From: Chitinophagales bacterium
Lineage (GTDB): Bacteria > Bacteroidota > Bacteroidia > Chitinophagales > Chitinophagaceae
Direction: 5' to 3'
DNA: 64,000 nt
Assembly (NCBI GenBank): GCA_017303395.1
Contig: JAFLBN010000001.1
Coordinates: 186,001 to 250,000, forward strand
The notes under the pieces are model-generated. The model did no database searches. It worked only from the letters and a program-made list of their open reading frames with translations, and had not been told where the DNA came from. The position numbers were made by a program, and so were the translations under genes. Positions 62,670-64,000 of this stretch are shown here, in pieces; the stretch's first letter is position 1; each line of letters begins with the position of its first letter.

Positions 62670-62882
62670 GAGTAAAATTTATAGATATCCTATTGCACCT
62701 CAAAAGAAATAAAAATATAGGAGAAATGTATGTAATAGGCTCTTTGAAAATCGCCTGTTCACACAACGGATATTTAAAAATGGAAATTCTATTACTAATC
62801 CTAACTACCACTAAGCGTGATAATGCTATATATTGTATATGTATGGTGGAATGTCAAAACTAACTCCATATTATAAAAAAGA

Positions 62883-62898
62883 GGGAGATTAGTCTCCC
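62883..62898 (-). terminator. Terminator between the 162-aa gene and hsdM
   Basis: Stem GGGAGA-TTAG-TCTCCC flanked by A and T runs on both sides (AAAAAAGA and CCCTTTTT). It ends the 62977-63456 transcript and separates it from the R-M operon. Nothing else is recognisable in 62670-62976. Confidence 0.72.
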
Positions 62899-62976
62899 CC
62901 CCTTTTTGTATGCAGATACAACTATCCATATTCTATACTTCGATTTCGATAAAACTAATTCATTATATCGCTCATT

Positions 62977-63456
62977 TTATCTTTGGGGAACTTTACTATT
63001 TGCATTATCTCTATAATACTGGTATTTCAATTTCTTTGCATAGTTTTTATATTCCAAAAGAGTATTTCTTATTGAATTATATATGTTATAGTCGCTATAA
63101 TCTGGTCTCTGTTTCGCAACTCTCTGAAGATATTCATTAACTACATTAGATAATGCAGTAGCAGATTCTGGAGCTAATTCATCCAACTCATTTATTTCTT
63201 CTGAAATATCATTAATAAGCTCTTGTAAAGCTGCATGATTTCGTTCAAATTTCTGTTGCTTTTCTCGCAACAATTCGCCGTACAAATTCACATCATATCT
63301 AGGTACATAAGGAGCAAATTGATTATTATTATTTGCTGGTTCACTATAACCAACCTTTTCAGATGTACCAGTTTTAGAATCATACCTGTAATAATTTGTT
63401 TGTGCTAAGCTTTGTATACTTATAATTAATGCAATTGTTAAACCTACATATTTCAT
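62977..63456 (-). CDS. Hypothetical exported protein
   Basis: The frame starts at 63465; the Met at 63456 (MKYVGLTIALIISIQSLAQ) is the likely start with signal peptide. About 159 residues; mostly helical with charged repeats (LLREKQQKFERNHAALQELI). No family is recognised. It is divergent from the XRE regulator, sharing the operator region 63466-63529, and so is probably controlled by it. Confidence 0.6.
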   Translation of the reverse strand: MKYVGLTIALIISIQSLAQTNYYRYDSKTGTSEKVGYSEPANNNNQFAPYVPRYDVNLYGELLREKQQKFERNHAALQELINDISEEINELDELAPESATALSNVVNEYLQRVAKQRPDYSDYNIYNSIRNTLLEYKNYAKKLKYQYYRDNANSKVPQR

Positions 63457-63479
63457 AGCTATCATTTTAAAATTTAAAA

Positions 63480-63497
63480 TTAGGCATATTTGCCTAA
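63480..63497. promoter_or_regulatory. Candidate operator between divergent genes
   Basis: 7-4-7 inverted repeat TTAGGCA-TATT-TGCCTAA midway between the divergent hypothetical and XRE genes; plausible binding site of the XRE regulator. Confidence 0.5.
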
Positions 63498-63529
63498 AGG
63501 TGTCTGTTTTTAAGTTCTGACTTTGCTAC

Positions 63530-63769
63530 GTGGCAAAGCAGAAAAATTATAAAGCTGAAGAAGCCTTAAAACTTATTGGTGAAAGAATAAGGACAATAAG
63601 GAAAGAGAAAAAGCTCTCTCAAGAAGAGCTAGCAAACCTATGCGATATAGAATTAAGTCAAATTAACAGAATTGAATTAGGTAAGATAAATACCAGTATT
63701 TCACATCTACTGCTCATTGCGAAAACATTAGAAGTACCTCCAGAGGATTTAATAAAAAATGTTATATAA
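63530..63769 (+). CDS. XRE-family HTH regulator
   Basis: 79 residues from a GTG start. A single HTH_3 domain: RIRTIRKEKKLSQEELANLC, IELSQINRIELGKINTSI. The GTG lies within an inverted repeat CTTTGC-TACGTG-GCAAAG (63521-63538) that could limit translation or be bound by the protein. Small XRE regulators of this type control mobile-element or R-M genes. Confidence 0.85.
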   Translation: MAKQKNYKAEEALKLIGERIRTIRKEKKLSQEELANLCDIELSQINRIELGKINTSISHLLLIAKTLEVPPEDLIKNVI

Positions 63770-63836
63770 TACTGATTCGGGATATACAGATTTAACTTTT
63801 TTTATTAAATAATTATTTAAAATACATTCATAATTA

Positions 63837-63868
63837 TTTGGTTATTAATAAAATAAGACGTATATTTG
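63837..63868 (+). promoter_or_regulatory. Bacteroidota-type promoter for the right-edge RNA
   Basis: TTTG (63837-63840), 20-bp spacer and TATATTTG (63861-63868) match the TTTG / TAnnTTTG consensus closely. Transcription would start about 63875. Confidence 0.6.
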
Positions 63869-63874
63869 CGTCTA

Positions 63875-64000
63875 TTTTATTTTATAGCACTCCCTTCCCA
63901 AGGGAATCAGCCTAGATGGCTCCAAAGAGTAGTTATAGGTTCAGAAGTCGGGTGGTAGCACACCTCTAAAACGAGGAAACATAGTGTGAGATGTCCCCGA
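63875..64000 (+). ncRNA. Start of an unidentified structured RNA or leader (cut by window edge)
   Basis: Downstream of the promoter the sequence turns G/C-rich and has no RBS or ORF. CCCTTCCC/AAGGG-type and CCTCT...CGAGG-type self-complementary pieces are visible (CCTCTAAAACGAGG). It does not match tmRNA, 6S or RNase P motifs I can recognise. It may be a riboregulator or mobile-element RNA. The strand is set by the promoter. Confidence 0.4.

Noticed and set aside
1-64000. CRISPR array
   Set aside because: No regularly spaced identical repeats with unique spacers; the only repeats are dispersed by kilobases, or are short arm-like motifs.

Overview
The window looks like a chromosome segment of a Bacteroidota bacterium, probably a relative of the Chitinophagaceae (inference). 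The support is: visibly AT-rich DNA; several secreted proteins with type IX secretion (T9SS) C-terminal sorting domains; a PID-CTERM small protein; a TonB receptor with a carboxypeptidase-like N-terminal domain; short Crp/Fnr regulators typical of Bacteroidota; promoter elements of the TAnnTTTG type; and a Sec-type (clade II) nosZ cluster.

Layout. 0-12 kb: the 5' part of an HMG-CoA reductase gene running off the left edge, a secreted DUF3108-like protein, a thioredoxin-like T9SS protein (Omp28 type), a propeller histidine kinase overlapping its LytTR response regulator, and a large T9SS surface protein followed by a PID-CTERM protein. 12-26 kb: an accessory zone with four short Crp/Fnr regulators, one AraC regulator, two DUF2147 paralogues, three classical SDRs plus an extended SDR, two exported SRPBCC proteins and small membrane proteins. 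26-36.7 kb: DoxX, then an operon DinB-NRDE-ATP-grasp-LysE-Crp/Fnr, a YHS-domain protein, a beta-barrel plus Omp28 pair, and a TonB-dependent receptor. 37-51 kb: a nitrogen-oxide respiration cluster with norC, a variant norB, a frameshifted hemerythrin gene, a fasciclin lipoprotein, an Rrf2 regulator, a multi-TM protein, RIC/ScdA, then nos genes on the opposite strand (cytochrome c, nosZ, a membrane protein, nosL, nosD, nosF, nosY) and a dihaem cytochrome c peroxidase. No nitrate or nitrite reductase is visible, so the window encodes NO and N2O reduction only. 51.2 kb to the right edge: an integrated island whose left boundary is a bare 3' half of a tRNA-Val gene. It carries a J-domain protein, an about 600 bp apparently structured non-coding stretch, a six-gene type I restriction-modification operon (hsdM, a DUF262/DUF1524 nuclease, hsdS, an unknown 381-aa protein, a proteasome-like Ntn-hydrolase, hsdR), an XRE regulator and the start of an apparent RNA gene.

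How it works together. The norCB, fasciclin and nos promoters carry the same composite site: a GA-N8-TC dyad whose centre lies exactly 19 bp from a Fnr-like TGA-N6-TCA dyad. This ties them into one NO/oxygen-responsive regulon, with the Rrf2 protein and a Crp/Fnr protein as candidate regulators. The R-M operon is tightly coupled (4- and 13-nt overlaps), so the Ntn-hydrolase and the 381-aa protein are likely parts of, or guards on, the R-M system.

A second layer of structure is a dispersed intergenic repeat, six copies in the same orientation between 0.7 and 37.3 kb. It combines terminator hairpins, a tRNA-3'-end-like segment with a conserved 8-bp terminal stem, and in full copies a run of TGTAGCA motifs resembling integrase arm sites. 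The copies separate the functional gene blocks. The best candidates for undescribed biology are the R-M locus with the Ntn-hydrolase, the repeat family, the composite NO promoter and the variant NO reductase.
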